A stretch of 34,637 bases of DNA from an uncultured Spirochaetales bacterium (GTDB lineage: Bacteria > Spirochaetota > Spirochaetia > Sphaerochaetales > Sphaerochaetaceae), in assembly GCA_934276485.1 (NCBI GenBank), contig CAKQTE010000053.1, forward strand, positions 1 to 34,637, given 5' to 3'. This document shows positions 8,163 to 15,445 of the stretch, in pieces. Position 1 is the first letter of the stretch. The number at the start of each line of letters is the position of its first letter. The translations under genes and the position numbers were made by a program. Below the pieces are notes generated by a model, which was given only the letters and a program-made list of their open reading frames with translations, was not told where the DNA came from and did no database searches.

Positions 8163-9176
8163 ATGGCAACTTTATATTGCAAGACAAATGAAGAGCTAAT
8201 GGATTACTTGGCTTTGGACAAAAAGTTCCAAGCCAAGATTGTATATCAAAACCTTATCAAGGGTGTGACTGACTTTAAGGATATGTCCAGTCTTCCTAAA
8301 GCTATGAGAGAGCGTCTCGAGAAGAATCACACATCAGCACTCTCTTCCACTGTTATTGCCAAAACAGAGGACGACAGCGCAATAAAGCTTGCGATCAAGC
8401 TGGAAGATAACTCTGTAATCGAATGTGTACGCCTATCAGATGGAAAAGGACGATATACAGCATGTGTTTCCTCTCAAGTTGGTTGTGCAATGGGATGTTC
8501 ATTCTGCAAAACCGGCACAATGGGACTATATAGGAATCTTGAAGCTGGTGAGATCGTAGAACAGTTTGTACACCTTGAAAAACTAGGCGAGAAGATCTCT
8601 CACATAGTATTCATGGGTATGGGCGAGCCTTTTGCAAACTTCCAGGAAGTAATAAGAGCTGCAACTGAGTTCCACAACGAGGAAGGATTCAATATCTCAT
8701 ATAGAAAGATCACAATCTCAACTTGTGGCTTGGTTCCTGGAATCAAAAGGCTGACAGAGCTTAATCTTCCTATCAAGCTTGCAGTCTCTCTTGTTAGTGC
8801 TGAAGATGATATCAGATCCAGAATCATGAAAGTCAACAGAAGCTATGACTTGAAAGCACTAAAGGAAGCATTGATCGCATTCCAGCATAAGCAAGACAAA
8901 AGAATCACTCTTGAGTATTGCCTTCTTTCTGGCGTCAATACATCCAAAGAAAGCGCAAACGAGCTTTATCGCTTCACCAAAGGCTTGGAGTGTCTTGTTA
9001 ATCTAATTCCTTGGAATCCAATCGATGAGCTTGAATACACGACTCCTTCAGATAAGGAAATCAATGCATTCACATCTGAGCTAAAGAAGCTTGGTGTTAA
9101 CTACACTCTTCGTAGATCCAAAGGGAGAAGCGCATCTGCAGCATGCGGACAATTAGCTGCAAAACAAAACAATTAA
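8163..9176 (+). CDS. rlmN: 23S rRNA (adenine2503-C2) / tRNA methyltransferase RlmN
   Basis: 337 residues. A radical SAM enzyme with the 4Fe-4S motif CxxxCxxC at C108, C112 and C115 (GCAMGCSFCKTG). The second catalytic cysteine is C328 in SAACGQLAAK near the C-terminus. GMGEP and the SLVSAEDDIRSRIMKVNRSY segment are also typical. RlmN methylates C2 of A2503 in 23S rRNA, and A37 of some tRNAs, using a methyl-cysteine intermediate. All catalytic residues are present at normal family length. The start lies five bases after the upstream OPT gene with no separate ribosome binding site, which suggests translational coupling. Confidence 0.96.
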   Translation: MATLYCKTNEELMDYLALDKKFQAKIVYQNLIKGVTDFKDMSSLPKAMRERLEKNHTSALSSTVIAKTEDDSAIKLAIKLEDNSVIECVRLSDGKGRYTACVSSQVGCAMGCSFCKTGTMGLYRNLEAGEIVEQFVHLEKLGEKISHIVFMGMGEPFANFQEVIRAATEFHNEEGFNISYRKITISTCGLVPGIKRLTELNLPIKLAVSLVSAEDDIRSRIMKVNRSYDLKALKEALIAFQHKQDKRITLEYCLLSGVNTSKESANELYRFTKGLECLVNLIPWNPIDELEYTTPSDKEINAFTSELKKLGVNYTLRRSKGRSASAACGQLAAKQNN

Positions 9177-9183
9177 CATGTAG

Positions 9184-9211
9184 GGTCGCTCTAGATAGCG
9201 ACCTTATTTTT
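9184..9211 (+). terminator. rlmN terminator, overlapping the 3' end of ATPase 2
   Basis: GGTCGCT (9184-9190) pairs with AGCGACC (9197-9203), followed by TTATTTTTA. The stop codon and last codons of the convergent ATPase 2 gene lie inside this hairpin. Confidence 0.8.
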
Positions 9212-10423
9212 ATCACGCTCCAGAAGGAAATCCATAATATTTCTATGACGGATACCATTCCGATTGATTTGAAATAATGTGTCTGTAGACAGCACAAGTT
9301 TCTCATAATTATCTGAAATAGCCTCAAGGGGAGCAAATTCACGCTCTGTGTTTTCTGGCGCTAGAACATAACAGACTTGGATATACATTCTTTCATCAGC
9401 CTTATTTGCCACAAAATCCACTTCGGCTACTCTCTGCTTACCGATTTTCACTGAGTATCCTCTGCGTAGGAGCTCCAAAAAAACAACGTTCTCCAAAATG
9501 CCTTCAATATCATTTTTTCGATATCCTATGATAGCATGTCGAAGTCCCAAGTCCGAAAGGTAGTATTTCTCTTGTGTTTCCAATATGCGTTTTCCCTTGA
9601 TGTCAAAACGTACAACTTTGTGAATTAAGAATGCGCTTTCTAAAGCATTTAGATAATTATATACGGTTTCAGTACTTATCTTACGCCCTTGACTCTTTAG
9701 AAAATCTGATATTTTCTTTGCAGAGAAGAGGGAGCCAATATTATCCATAACATAAAGAACAATACTTTCTAGAAGCGCAGTATCTCGAATATTGTTTCGT
9801 GATATCACATCCTTCAAGAGAACAGAATTGTAGATATCAGAAAGATATTGCATTATTCGTGACTCTTCCCATTTCATCTGGTGTATACCTGGAAGACCTC
9901 CAAAGCGAAGAAACGCATTAAATTGCTCCGGTATTGAAAGCTTTGACTCATCTAAGTTCTGAGCAGCAAAATCCAGGTATTCTCCAAAAGCCAAAGGATA
10001 GACTTGAATCTCAACATAACGTCCAGCAAGAAGCGTTGCCAACTCCCCTGAGAGCAATTTGGCATTAGAACCAGTTATGTAGATATCGCAATCAAAATCC
10101 ACACGAAGAGAATTTATTGTTTTCTCCCACCCTTCTACTTCCTGAATTTCATCTAGAAGAATATAGACACGGCCATCCATCAATTCTACTCTAGTTGCTA
10201 TTTCCTCGTATAAAGCTCGGTAGTTCCGCAATGCTTCATAACGCAAAGATTCAAAGTTTATGAAAACAATGTTCTTTTCATTAACACCGCTTTTCAATAA
10301 TTCCTGTTTTGTTAATTCTAGAAGGGCACTTTTTCCACTTCTTCTCATGCCTGTTATTATCTTTATAACAGGTTTATCAATGAAGTCTCGAATGATTTTC
10401 ATATATTGTTCACGATTTATCAT
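9191..10423 (-). CDS. ATPase 2: AAA_14/DUF4143 P-loop ATPase
   Basis: 410 residues. The start at 10423 (MINREQYMK) is chosen because GGAGAGG lies upstream and paralogues begin the same way. Walker A is GMRRSGKS (25-32), Walker B is YILLDE with D91/E92, and TGSN follows. The C-terminal DUF4143 region carries EVDFVA (from 334) and YIQV (Q349), again lacking the E-x-K of an active PD-(D/E)XK nuclease. The natural family ending appears to be NIMDFLLE; the last few residues (RDKNKVAI) are encoded in the rlmN terminator hairpin. That suggests the gene arrived next to rlmN and took its stop codon from host sequence. It is divergent from ATPase 3, and two 22-bp palindromes sit directly upstream of its promoter. 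Confidence 0.9.
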   Translation of the reverse strand: MINREQYMKIIRDFIDKPVIKIITGMRRSGKSALLELTKQELLKSGVNEKNIVFINFESLRYEALRNYRALYEEIATRVELMDGRVYILLDEIQEVEGWEKTINSLRVDFDCDIYITGSNAKLLSGELATLLAGRYVEIQVYPLAFGEYLDFAAQNLDESKLSIPEQFNAFLRFGGLPGIHQMKWEESRIMQYLSDIYNSVLLKDVISRNNIRDTALLESIVLYVMDNIGSLFSAKKISDFLKSQGRKISTETVYNYLNALESAFLIHKVVRFDIKGKRILETQEKYYLSDLGLRHAIIGYRKNDIEGILENVVFLELLRRGYSVKIGKQRVAEVDFVANKADERMYIQVCYVLAPENTEREFAPLEAISDNYEKLVLSTDTLFQINRNGIRHRNIMDFLLERDKNKVAI

Positions 10424-10445
10424 AAAGAACCATCCTCTCCACATC

Positions 10446-10474
10446 ATAATAAAATACCATTCGAAATATCTCAA
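10446..10474 (-). promoter_or_regulatory. ATPase 2 promoter
   Basis: On the minus strand, TTGAGA (10474-10469) and TATTAT (10451-10446) are separated by 17 bases, a good sigma-70-type match. The first AGTTTCT palindrome begins one base beyond the -35 element. Confidence 0.65.
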
Positions 10475-10475
10475 T

Positions 10476-10540
10476 AGTTTCTTTTATAAGAGAAACTTTT
10501 AATAAATTTCACTACAGTTTCTTGTATAAAAGAAACTTTT
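10476..10540. repeat. Tandem 22-bp palindromes upstream of ATPase 2
   Basis: Two copies, 10476-10497 and 10516-10537, start 40 bases apart. Each has arms AGTTTCT and AGAAACT around an AT-rich centre, and each is followed by TTT. They match at 20 of 22 positions. Forty bases is close to four helical turns, so two bound dimers would lie on the same face of the DNA. They are unrelated in sequence to palindromes P1 and P3. Confidence 0.85.
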
Positions 10541-10555
10541 CAATTCAAACAATTC

Positions 10556-10594
10556 TAGCAAATTAGACTCTTTAAAGAATTAATTTTGCAATAA
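10556..10594. repeat. Palindromic repeat P3a, upstream copy flanking ATPase 3
   Basis: A 39-bp imperfect inverted repeat (GCAAA at the left, TTTTGC at the right, centre CTTTAAAG). It aligns without gaps to 11987-12025 after ATPase 3, in the same orientation, with 31 of 39 bases identical. It ends four bases before the -35 of the ATPase 3 promoter. Confidence 0.8.
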
Positions 10595-10598
10595 ACAA

Positions 10599-10627
10599 TT
10601 GTTTTCGAACCAAATGCAAGCTATTAT
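10599..10627 (+). promoter_or_regulatory. ATPase 3 promoter
   Basis: TTGTTT (10599-10604) and TATTAT (10622-10627) with a 17-base spacer, directly downstream of palindrome P3a. A strong ribosome binding site (AGGAGG) precedes the ATG at 10656. Confidence 0.6.
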
Positions 10628-10655
10628 ATAAACAAATAATATTGCAGGAGGTAGT

Positions 10656-11972
10656 ATGATTAACAGAGATTATTATCTGTCAAAGATGATTTCCAAGATA
10701 AACAATGGTCTGGTTAAAATCATAACTGGAATTAGAAGAGTCGGAAAATCCTACCTATTATTTGACATTTTCTATTCTTATCTTCTAAGCAAAGGGATAA
10801 AAAAAGAAAACATAATCAAAATTGCTCTAGACAAAAAGGAATTCGAAAGCCTAAGAAATCCTAATGCTTTATATGAATACATCAAGGAAAGAATCAATGA
10901 TACTGAGCAATTTTACATTTTCATTGATGAAATCCAATTAAGCTACAAAGTCAGAAATGCCTCTATCGATGAATCATTAATTGCAAAAGAAGATAGAGAT
11001 CTTTTATATACATATACAACATTCTATGACGTACTTAATGATTTTTTGGCTTGTAAGAATCTTGATCTTTATGTCACAGGTAGCAATTCACGATTACTTT
11101 CGAAAGATATTGTAACAAACTTCAGAGGAAGAAGTTCTGAGATATGTGTATTTCCTTTATGCTTCAGCGAATTTCTAGAATACACAAAACTTGACAAATA
11201 TGATGCATGGCAGGAATATACCACTTATGGCGGAATGCCATTAGCTGTTCTTGAACAAGATGAAAAAGAGAAATCATCATACCTAAAAAGTTTATATAAA
11301 AACATATACTCGAAAGATATAGAAGAAAGATATAACATCTCAGATAATTTAGCTCTTGAAATGGTCATGAATCTCATTTATTCATCCATTGGTTCATTAT
11401 CGAATCCTCATAAGATTAAAAATACATTGAAATCTACCTATGGACTTAATCTATCAGATCACACAATAAAAAATTATCTTGATTATCTTGAGGATGCATT
11501 CCTGATCAAGAAAGCGGATCGATATGATATAAAAGGAAAGGAATATCTTTCTTCCCCTTCAAAGTACTATGCAACAGACATAGGACTCAGAAATGCAAAA
11601 TTGAATTTTAAACAAAAGGAACTAACTCATATCATGGAGAACATCATCTTCAATGAATTAATGCTAAGAGGATATGATGTTGATGTTGGTGTGGTAGAAG
11701 TATCGAATACAATAGAGAAAAAGCAAACAAAAACAAGGCTAGAAATTGACTTTATAGTTAACCATGGCAATGAAAGGACATACATTCAATCTGCCTTCAA
11801 CATTAATGATGAAGAAAAAAAAGAGCAAGAACTAAGACCATTGAGAAATACTGGCGATTTTTTCAGAAGGATAGTTATCACAGGCAATAATGAAAAGAAA
11901 TGGCAAGATGAAGACGGAATCATATATATTGGAATCATTCCGTTCTTATTAGACAAAGGCATTCTGGAATAA
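10656..11972 (+). CDS. ATPase 3: AAA_14/DUF4143 P-loop ATPase flanked by palindromes
   Basis: 438 residues. Walker A GIRRVGKS (25-32), Walker B YIFIDE with D91/E92, then TGSN. Compared with ATPases 1 and 2 there is an insertion of roughly 25 residues between Walker B and TGSN. The DUF4143-type C-terminus has EIDFIV (from 363) and YIQS (Q378), lacking the E-x-K of active nucleases. The gene shares its N-terminal plan (M-x-x-R-D-Y-Y-L, K-I-I-T-G) with ATPase 1 but is clearly diverged, so this is not a recent local duplication. It is divergent from ATPase 2, is flanked by copies of its own palindrome (P3a and P3b), and runs convergently towards alaS. Confidence 0.9.
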   Translation: MINRDYYLSKMISKINNGLVKIITGIRRVGKSYLLFDIFYSYLLSKGIKKENIIKIALDKKEFESLRNPNALYEYIKERINDTEQFYIFIDEIQLSYKVRNASIDESLIAKEDRDLLYTYTTFYDVLNDFLACKNLDLYVTGSNSRLLSKDIVTNFRGRSSEICVFPLCFSEFLEYTKLDKYDAWQEYTTYGGMPLAVLEQDEKEKSSYLKSLYKNIYSKDIEERYNISDNLALEMVMNLIYSSIGSLSNPHKIKNTLKSTYGLNLSDHTIKNYLDYLEDAFLIKKADRYDIKGKEYLSSPSKYYATDIGLRNAKLNFKQKELTHIMENIIFNELMLRGYDVDVGVVEVSNTIEKKQTKTRLEIDFIVNHGNERTYIQSAFNINDEEKKEQELRPLRNTGDFFRRIVITGNNEKKWQDEDGIIYIGIIPFLLDKGILE

Positions 11973-11982
11973 AAAAAACAAC

Positions 11983-12026
11983 ATTACTGCAAAATATAAT
12001 CTTTGAAGAATTATTTTTGCAGTAAT
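11983..12026. repeat. Palindromic repeat P3b, downstream copy flanking ATPase 3
   Basis: A 44-bp inverted repeat whose ends are ATTACTGCAAAA and TTTTGCAGTAAT, ten bases after the ATPase 3 stop codon. It is better paired than P3a. A T-rich stretch (12034-12043) begins about seven bases after it, so a secondary terminator role is possible. Confidence 0.85.
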
Positions 12027-12060
12027 GCAATCAATCTTTTTTTCTAAAGACATAAATATA

Positions 12061-12083
12061 GGGCTAAGTTTTACCCTAGCCCC
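12061..12083 (-). terminator. Terminator of alaS
   Basis: GGGCTA (12061-12066) pairs with TAGCCC (12077-12082), just downstream of the alaS stop codon on the minus strand. The T-run is weak (TATATTTATG). Confidence 0.55.
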
Positions 12084-12102
12084 ATCATAAGCATTGCCTA
12101 CA

Positions 12103-13896
12103 TTATTTTTCCAAGACAGCCTTGATTCTTCTGATTCCTGCTGAAGAAGACTGTTCCTTAAGAATTCGAAAGTGTCCCATATCTCCTGTATGAGTTACAT
12201 GAGGACCTCCACATACTTCCTTGGAGAAATCTCCAATTGTATAAACAGTAACCTTCTCACCATACTTTGAATCAAAGAATGCAACAGCGCCCTGAGCTCT
12301 AGCCTCATCGAGAGTTAAAGTTTCAACTGTTACAGGAAGATCTCTCTTGATCTGTTCATTAACAAGATCCTCAACAGCCTTTATCTGCTCCTTTGTCATT
12401 GGCTCTGGATGAGTAAAGTCAAATCTCAAGCGCTCTGCTGTGATATTTGATCCCTTCTGTCCAACATGAGTACCCAATGTCTTTCTTAGAGCTGCATGCA
12501 AGAGGTGTGTTGCTGTGTGTAGAGCTGTTGTGAGCTCACTGTGGTCAGCAAGTCCTCCCTTGAACTGCTGCTCAGCTCCTGCTCTAGAAAGCTCCTGGTG
12601 CTTCTTGAATGCTTCTTCAAAGCCCTTCTCATCAACAGTGAAACCATGCTCTGCAGCAAGCTCTCTTGTCAGCTCGATTGGGAAGCCATATGTATCATAA
12701 AGCTTGAATGCGATTCTTCCACCAATTACCCTTGAGTTTCCCTTCATGAGGTTAGGAAGCATCTTCTCGAATTCCTTCTCACCCTTAGTAAGAGTCTGTG
12801 AGAACTTATCTTCTTCCTTAACAAGCTCCTCAAAGATGAAGTTTTCATTCTGAGCAAGTTCTGGATATGGTTCCTTGTATAGTGATAGAACAACCTTTGC
12901 AAGCCCTGATAGGAATGCGCCTTCGATACCAAGCTTCTTTCCATGTCTTACTGCACGTCTGATCAAACGGCGTAGGATATAGCCTTGGCCTACGTTTGAT
13001 GGTGCAATACCATGCTGGTCGCCAAGAATGAATACAGATGTTCTGATGTGGTCTGAGATGATTCTGATTGACATATCATCAGTCTCATTATCACCATACT
13101 TCTTTCCACATAGAGCTTCGATAGCCTGTATAATTGGCTGGAATACCTCTGTTTCGTAAACAGACTTCTTTCCCTGAAGAACAGCTACTGTTCTTTCGAT
13201 TCCCATACCAGTATCGATACACTTTCTCTCCATCTCATGGTATGTGCCATCCTTTTCCTTTACATAGCCCATGAATACATCATTCCAGATCTCGAAGTAC
13301 TTTCCGCACTTACATCCTGGCTTACAATCTGGGCCACAAGCTTCTCTTCCTGTATCGTAGAACATCTCTGAGTCAGGTCCACAAGGTCCTGTCTCTCCAG
13401 CAGGTCCCCACCAGTTGTCTTCTCTAGGCATGAAGTAGATATGATCCTTGGCAATTCCAAGCTCTTCCCATCTCTTGGCAGCTTCCTCATCTCTAGGAAC
13501 GCTCTCATCTCCTGCAAATACTGTTACAGAAAGCTTCTCTGTTGGGATTTCCAAAACCTTTGTCAAGAATTCAAAAGAGTATCCAATCATCTCTTTCTTG
13601 AAATAGTCTCCCAATGACCAGTTGCCAAGCATCTCGAACATTGTCAGATGGTGTGGGTCCCCTACTGAATCAATATCTCCAGTTCTAATACACTTCTGAT
13701 AGTCTGTAAGTCTCTTTCCTGCTGGATGCTCTGCACCAAGAATATATGGTACAAGTGGATGCATTCCTGCAGTTGTGAATAGAACAGTTGGATCGTTTTC
13801 TGGAATAAGTGATGCGCCAGAAATCTGCTTGTGATTCTTTGAAACAAAGAAGTCAATATAAAGCTTTCTAAGCTCATCAGCTGTGATTTTCTTCAT
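12103..13896 (-). CDS. alaS: Alanyl-tRNA synthetase, short spirochaetal form
   Basis: 597 residues, against about 875 in most bacteria. The class II catalytic domain (LYIDFFVSKNHKQI, then ALIPENDPTVLFTTAGMHP-like motifs) is followed by the tRNA-recognition domain. The editing domain has HTATHLLHA and CGGPHVTHTGDMGHF, which hold the zinc ligands. The protein stops right after that motif with RRIKAVLEK, so the C-terminal oligomerisation (C-Ala) domain is absent. This short form is known from spirochaetes and is a main reason for the taxonomic call. AAGGAA precedes the ATG at a suitable distance. The dprA-like gene lies 61 bases upstream on the same strand and may be co-transcribed. Confidence 0.96.
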   Translation of the reverse strand: MKKITADELRKLYIDFFVSKNHKQISGASLIPENDPTVLFTTAGMHPLVPYILGAEHPAGKRLTDYQKCIRTGDIDSVGDPHHLTMFEMLGNWSLGDYFKKEMIGYSFEFLTKVLEIPTEKLSVTVFAGDESVPRDEEAAKRWEELGIAKDHIYFMPREDNWWGPAGETGPCGPDSEMFYDTGREACGPDCKPGCKCGKYFEIWNDVFMGYVKEKDGTYHEMERKCIDTGMGIERTVAVLQGKKSVYETEVFQPIIQAIEALCGKKYGDNETDDMSIRIISDHIRTSVFILGDQHGIAPSNVGQGYILRRLIRRAVRHGKKLGIEGAFLSGLAKVVLSLYKEPYPELAQNENFIFEELVKEEDKFSQTLTKGEKEFEKMLPNLMKGNSRVIGGRIAFKLYDTYGFPIELTRELAAEHGFTVDEKGFEEAFKKHQELSRAGAEQQFKGGLADHSELTTALHTATHLLHAALRKTLGTHVGQKGSNITAERLRFDFTHPEPMTKEQIKAVEDLVNEQIKRDLPVTVETLTLDEARAQGAVAFFDSKYGEKVTVYTIGDFSKEVCGGPHVTHTGDMGHFRILKEQSSSAGIRRIKAVLEK

Positions 13897-13957
13897 AATA
13901 TATATTTCCTTATAGAATTAGCTTCGCTGTATATCCTAGTTAGTACGCCCTTTCAAG

Positions 13958-14947
13958 TCAAGAAAAGAGGTCCGGAGTGAGGTCATCAAAGATGACATCT
14001 TTCCTCTTTGAGGCAAAAAGACGTGAAATGTCCCTTGGAGTCTTCTCAATCTTGGCACCCATAAGAGTTCTTTCTCGTGCCCATTTATAGTTTGGGTTAT
14101 CAACAAGAGAGGAAGAAACATAAGCATTTGCACCAAGCTCTAAGGCTAGATCGAATATTGCCCACCCTGGTCCTCCGTCCTTGTCCTCTGCTAAATAAAC
14201 ATTTTCAGATATTCCTGCAATGAATCTATTTCTTAACACCACATGCCACTTCTGGCTTTTAACGGATGGAGCAAATTGAGTGATCAACAAACCTTTTTCA
14301 TATAGCTCTCCCATCAATCCCAACAGTTGAGCAGATGGACATTTTGATATTGATGATGATAGCACTCCAATTGCAGAGCCTCCCTCTTTCAAAGCCCTGG
14401 AAAGAGCAAAAGCTCCAAGACCTGTATCAAGAGGAGCAAGTACAGCACCATCAGAATGCACTATAGCTTCGACACATGCTGCCATATCACTCTTACCTTG
14501 AAGAGAAGGAAGAGGAGATCCGAGGCATGTCACTCTCTTCTTGGAAAGTAAATCCTTCTTACCTGCAGCATATAAATAATAAACTGGTTCGATACTCTTG
14601 TTGTGAGGAAACAATGGATTAGTATACGAAAGGATTGAATAATCTATCTTCTCTGAATCAAAAGCCTCTGAGATGGTCTTGTACATTGCACACAGTTCAT
14701 CGTTTGTCTTTCCAGTTGCTGCATATATTGCATTTGCATAGAAAGGCAATGGAGAGGACCCATCTATTTCCAGATCTTTCATCAAAGCTAGGGCTTTCCT
14801 CTCATCCCCTAATATACTTGCTAGCGTTTCAAAGCATTTAGCTTCTTCTGCGTTACCTGTTATACCCATATATACTTGCCTCAATAATGGAATGATTACA
14901 TACATAACAAGAGGAAATAGAACCTCTGCATTTAGTTCTGTAAACAA
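13958..14947 (-). CDS. Divergent DprA/Smf-like DNA-processing protein
   Basis: 329 residues from a TTG start at 14947 preceded by GAGAGAG; an internal ATG at residue 15 is the alternative. The Rossmann-like core of DprA is recognisable: PVYYLYAAGKKDLL, a stretch matching the DprA glycine-rich region (GLGAFALSRALKEGG), then LITQFAPSVKSQ, LRNRFIAGISENVYLAE and LALELGANAYV. DprA loads RecA onto single-stranded DNA in natural transformation and is kept by many non-competent bacteria. This copy is divergent: the usual nucleotide-site glycine and serine motif (GSRxxSxYG) reads GSPLPSLQG, and the winged-helix C-terminus seems to be missing. Its ancestral activity may therefore be changed. It is divergent from tRNA-Phe. 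Confidence 0.75.
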   Translation of the reverse strand: MFTELNAEVLFPLVMYVIIPLLRQVYMGITGNAEEAKCFETLASILGDERKALALMKDLEIDGSSPLPFYANAIYAATGKTNDELCAMYKTISEAFDSEKIDYSILSYTNPLFPHNKSIEPVYYLYAAGKKDLLSKKRVTCLGSPLPSLQGKSDMAACVEAIVHSDGAVLAPLDTGLGAFALSRALKEGGSAIGVLSSSISKCPSAQLLGLMGELYEKGLLITQFAPSVKSQKWHVVLRNRFIAGISENVYLAEDKDGGPGWAIFDLALELGANAYVSSSLVDNPNYKWARERTLMGAKIEKTPRDISRLFASKRKDVIFDDLTPDLFS

Positions 14948-15019
14948 ACATCTCTCTCAAATTCTATCGGTATGGTAACTCGTTTTCAACAAGAAGCAAA
15001 AAAATTATCATCAAAGTAG

Positions 15020-15049
15020 TTGACACATATCATCAAAACTTGCTAAATT
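15020..15049 (+). promoter_or_regulatory. tRNA-Phe promoter
   Basis: A perfect TTGACA (15020-15025), an 18-base spacer and TAAATT (15044-15049). Predicted transcription start is about 15 bases before the mature tRNA. Confidence 0.7.
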
Positions 15050-15071
15050 CTCATTGTTGCGTTTAAGCAAT

Positions 15072-15144
15072 GCCGTTTTAGCTCAGTTGGTAGAGCAAAG
15101 GACTGAAAATCCTTGTGTCCCTGGTTCGATTCCTGGAGACGGCA
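15072..15144 (+). tRNA. tRNA-Phe (GAA)
   Basis: 73 bases. The acceptor arm GCCGTTT pairs with AGACGGC, with one G-T pair. The D-arm is GCTCAGTTGGTAGAGC. The anticodon arm GGACTGAAAATCC carries GAA. The T-arm is CTGGTTCGATTCCTG... with the standard TTCGATT loop. The discriminator is A. CCA is not encoded. It stands alone with its own promoter and terminator. Confidence 0.97.
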
Positions 15145-15180
15145 AATTTAATTTTAATTTAAATCGTTATGTCGTAAAGA

Positions 15181-15216
15181 AATGCCAAGAATCCCAATGG
15201 AAAGCTTGGCATTTTT
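15181..15216 (+). terminator. Terminator after tRNA-Phe
   Basis: AATGCCAAG (15181-15189) pairs perfectly with CTTGGCATT (15205-15213) and runs into TTTTT. Confidence 0.8.
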
Positions 15217-15445
15217 GGTATAAATACTCCTAATTTCACTGTACACTGGTGAAAAATCGTCTATTTTTTTTGGACTCGTTCAAGTCAATATCAATTCCGA
15301 ATAAAAGATAAAATGTCCGAAAATTCGGAGTATAGATATATAAGGGATAGTAGGTATAATAGCATCCGGTATTGTAACGAACACTGAAGACTTTTTGAAT
15401 CCCAAAATACATCGCTCGGAACTATTACACTAGAGAAAGAAACAA
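15217..15445. other. Non-coding gap between tRNA-Phe and ATPase 4
   Basis: No credible gene on either strand. Two small inverted repeats are visible: TTCAC/GTGAA around 15236-15254, and TCCGAAAATTCGGA at about 15315-15328 with another TCCGAAT shortly before it. Their role is unknown. No copy of the 33-bp repeats found upstream of ATPase 4 was seen here. Confidence 0.5.

Noticed and set aside
10476..10594. The clustered palindromes as a small CRISPR array
   Set aside because: Only two AGTTTCT copies, a short uneven gap and an unrelated third palindrome; no uniform spacers and no cas gene.
15217..15445. A downstream copy of the ATPase 4 repeats
   Set aside because: Only a short AAATC...TTTTTT similarity was found, within AT-rich DNA, and it lacks the 33-base period.
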